Below, one piece after another: positions 63,423-64,000 of a stretch of 64,000 nt of DNA (its first letter is position 1; every line of letters begins with the position of its first letter). The position numbers were made by a program, and so were the translations under genes. The stretch is from Luteibacter aegosomatis (GTDB lineage: Bacteria > Pseudomonadota > Gammaproteobacteria > Xanthomonadales > Rhodanobacteraceae): contig NZ_CP095740.1 of the NCBI RefSeq assembly GCF_023078455.1, forward strand, positions 3,398,001 through 3,462,000. The letters are read 5' to 3'. Below the pieces are notes generated by a model that searched no databases, was not told where the DNA came from, and saw nothing but the letters and a program-made list of their open reading frames with translations.

Positions 63423-64000
63423 GCCGGCTCCACGCGCAGGGCGGACAGGAAATCCCGGTAAGGCGCCAGGTGTTCGGCGAAACCGGCACCCGCCAACGCG
63501 TCGAAATCCGGCCAGGCGCGCGCAAGGTAAGGATCGCCGTCCACCTCGCCGCGCATGCGGTCGCTCAGGCCTTCGTAGGCGGCCCGCGCGCGCCGGGGGG
63601 CGTCGTCGACATCCCCCGCCAGCCACGCGAGCGCCGTACGCACCGCGACGGGAAGCGGCCGGGCCATGCCTTCGCGCCATTCGTTCAACAGGACGGCGAG
63701 CATCGCCCGCGCCTCATGCGCGTCGATCGGCGACATGACGACGGTCGCATCGGGACCGACGTAGCGGGTTTCCACGGGCATCCCCGCCGCCTGGGCGACG
63801 AGGTGATCGATCCACGGCATCACGAGACGATGCGCGCGCGGCGAGCCGTCGGCATCGAGTACGCCCGACGGCGACGGCAACAGGGCCGCGAGATGCCCCT
63901 CGGCATCCGCGCGCAGGTCGGACGGCCAGTCTTCGATGACGATGCCGTCGATATCCAGGCGGATTTCGCGCTTGCCGGCGTCGAGGGGCCAGGCCCTGCG
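63419..64000 (-). CDS. recC: Exodeoxyribonuclease V gamma subunit RecC, C-terminal part
   Basis: The frame is open from the right edge to the TGA at 63419, overlapping the recB start by 4 bases. The visible 193 residues (GKREIRLDIDGIVIEDWPSD, RLVMPWIDHLVAQAAG, YEGLSDRMRGEVDGDPYLAR, YRDFLSALR) match the RecC end, with the WIDHL region typical. The N-terminal two-thirds lie beyond the window. Confidence 0.92.
   Translation of the reverse strand, partial: RRAWPLDAGKREIRLDIDGIVIEDWPSDLRADAEGHLAALLPSPSGVLDADGSPRAHRLVMPWIDHLVAQAAGMPVETRYVGPDATVVMSPIDAHEARAMLAVLLNEWREGMARPLPVAVRTALAWLAGDVDDAPRRARAAYEGLSDRMRGEVDGDPYLARAWPDFDALAGAGFAEHLAPYRDFLSALRVEPA

Noticed and set aside
59775..63680. Extended RecB N-terminus starting at 63680
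   Set aside because: The extra 86 residues are Arg/Gly-rich, overlap the conserved RecC end and have no match to RecB. ATG 63422 overlaps the recC stop as expected.

Overview
The window is a GC-rich (roughly two-thirds G+C) chromosomal segment from a gammaproteobacterium of the Xanthomonadales/Lysobacterales, most likely Rhodanobacteraceae (Luteibacter/Dyella-like). This is inferred from gene content and order (thrS-infC-rpmI-rplT-pheS-pheT-ihfA-merR followed by a tRNA-Pro, a VirD4 coupling protein of the size used in xanthomonad type IV secretion, a recC-recB-recD run) and from Pseudomonas/Xanthomonas-style REP elements. No database search was possible.

Layout. 1-4.7 kb: the end of a type IV secretion region (virD4), then a small secreted protein, a stand-alone MASE1 membrane protein and a short-chain dehydrogenase, with two related stem-loop repeats. 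4.8-20.7 kb: housekeeping and accessory genes: mutS, a periplasmic alpha/beta hydrolase, a polytopic membrane protein, hslR-like S4 protein, AEC transporter, htpG, htpX, gluQ, phbB-like reductase, a catalase-fold protein, and a TpsB-type outer-membrane transporter beside a glycine-rich lipoprotein. 21.0-30.5 kb: a ten-gene chemotaxis run on the minus strand (STAS, cheY, cheA, cheW, MCP, cheR, cheD, cheB, a second MCP-like protein, STAS). Upstream of it lies queA. 31.9-36.5 kb: an ABC exporter operon with two tandem DesK-type kinases and a NarL/DesR regulator. 36.7-48.6 kb: class-III aminotransferase, psiF, upp, a large secreted nuclease, proline iminopeptidase, a D-2-hydroxyglutarate-dehydrogenase-like flavoprotein divergent from serA, a PAS-GGDEF protein translationally coupled to an unassigned DRE-TIM (HMGL-like) enzyme. 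48.9-56.7 kb: tRNA-Pro(GGG) and the translation/IHF operon. 56.8-64 kb: a nucleotide-sugar epimerase and recC(partial)-recB-recD.

How parts work together. The translation block is divided by internal signals: a promoter and threonine-rich leader peptide with terminator before thrS, an AUC-started infC, a hairpin after infC, a separate TATAAT promoter before rpmI-rplT, and a strong terminator/attenuator before pheST-ihfA-merR. The D-2-hydroxyglutarate dehydrogenase and SerA pairing fits the known coupling that drives serine synthesis. The chemotaxis run has receptor adaptation (CheR, CheB, CheD) and distinctive C-terminal tails on the receptor (VWKEF) and on CheD and the second MCP-like protein (EVELF, DIDLF).

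Several REP/BIME-like inverted repeats sit between genes. Two sequence classes share the same hairpin with compensating base changes. The strongest candidates for new biology are the thrS leader-peptide attenuator, the TpsB-transporter/glycine-rich lipoprotein pair, the DRE-TIM/diguanylate-cyclase couple, and the tail-sharing chemotaxis proteins.
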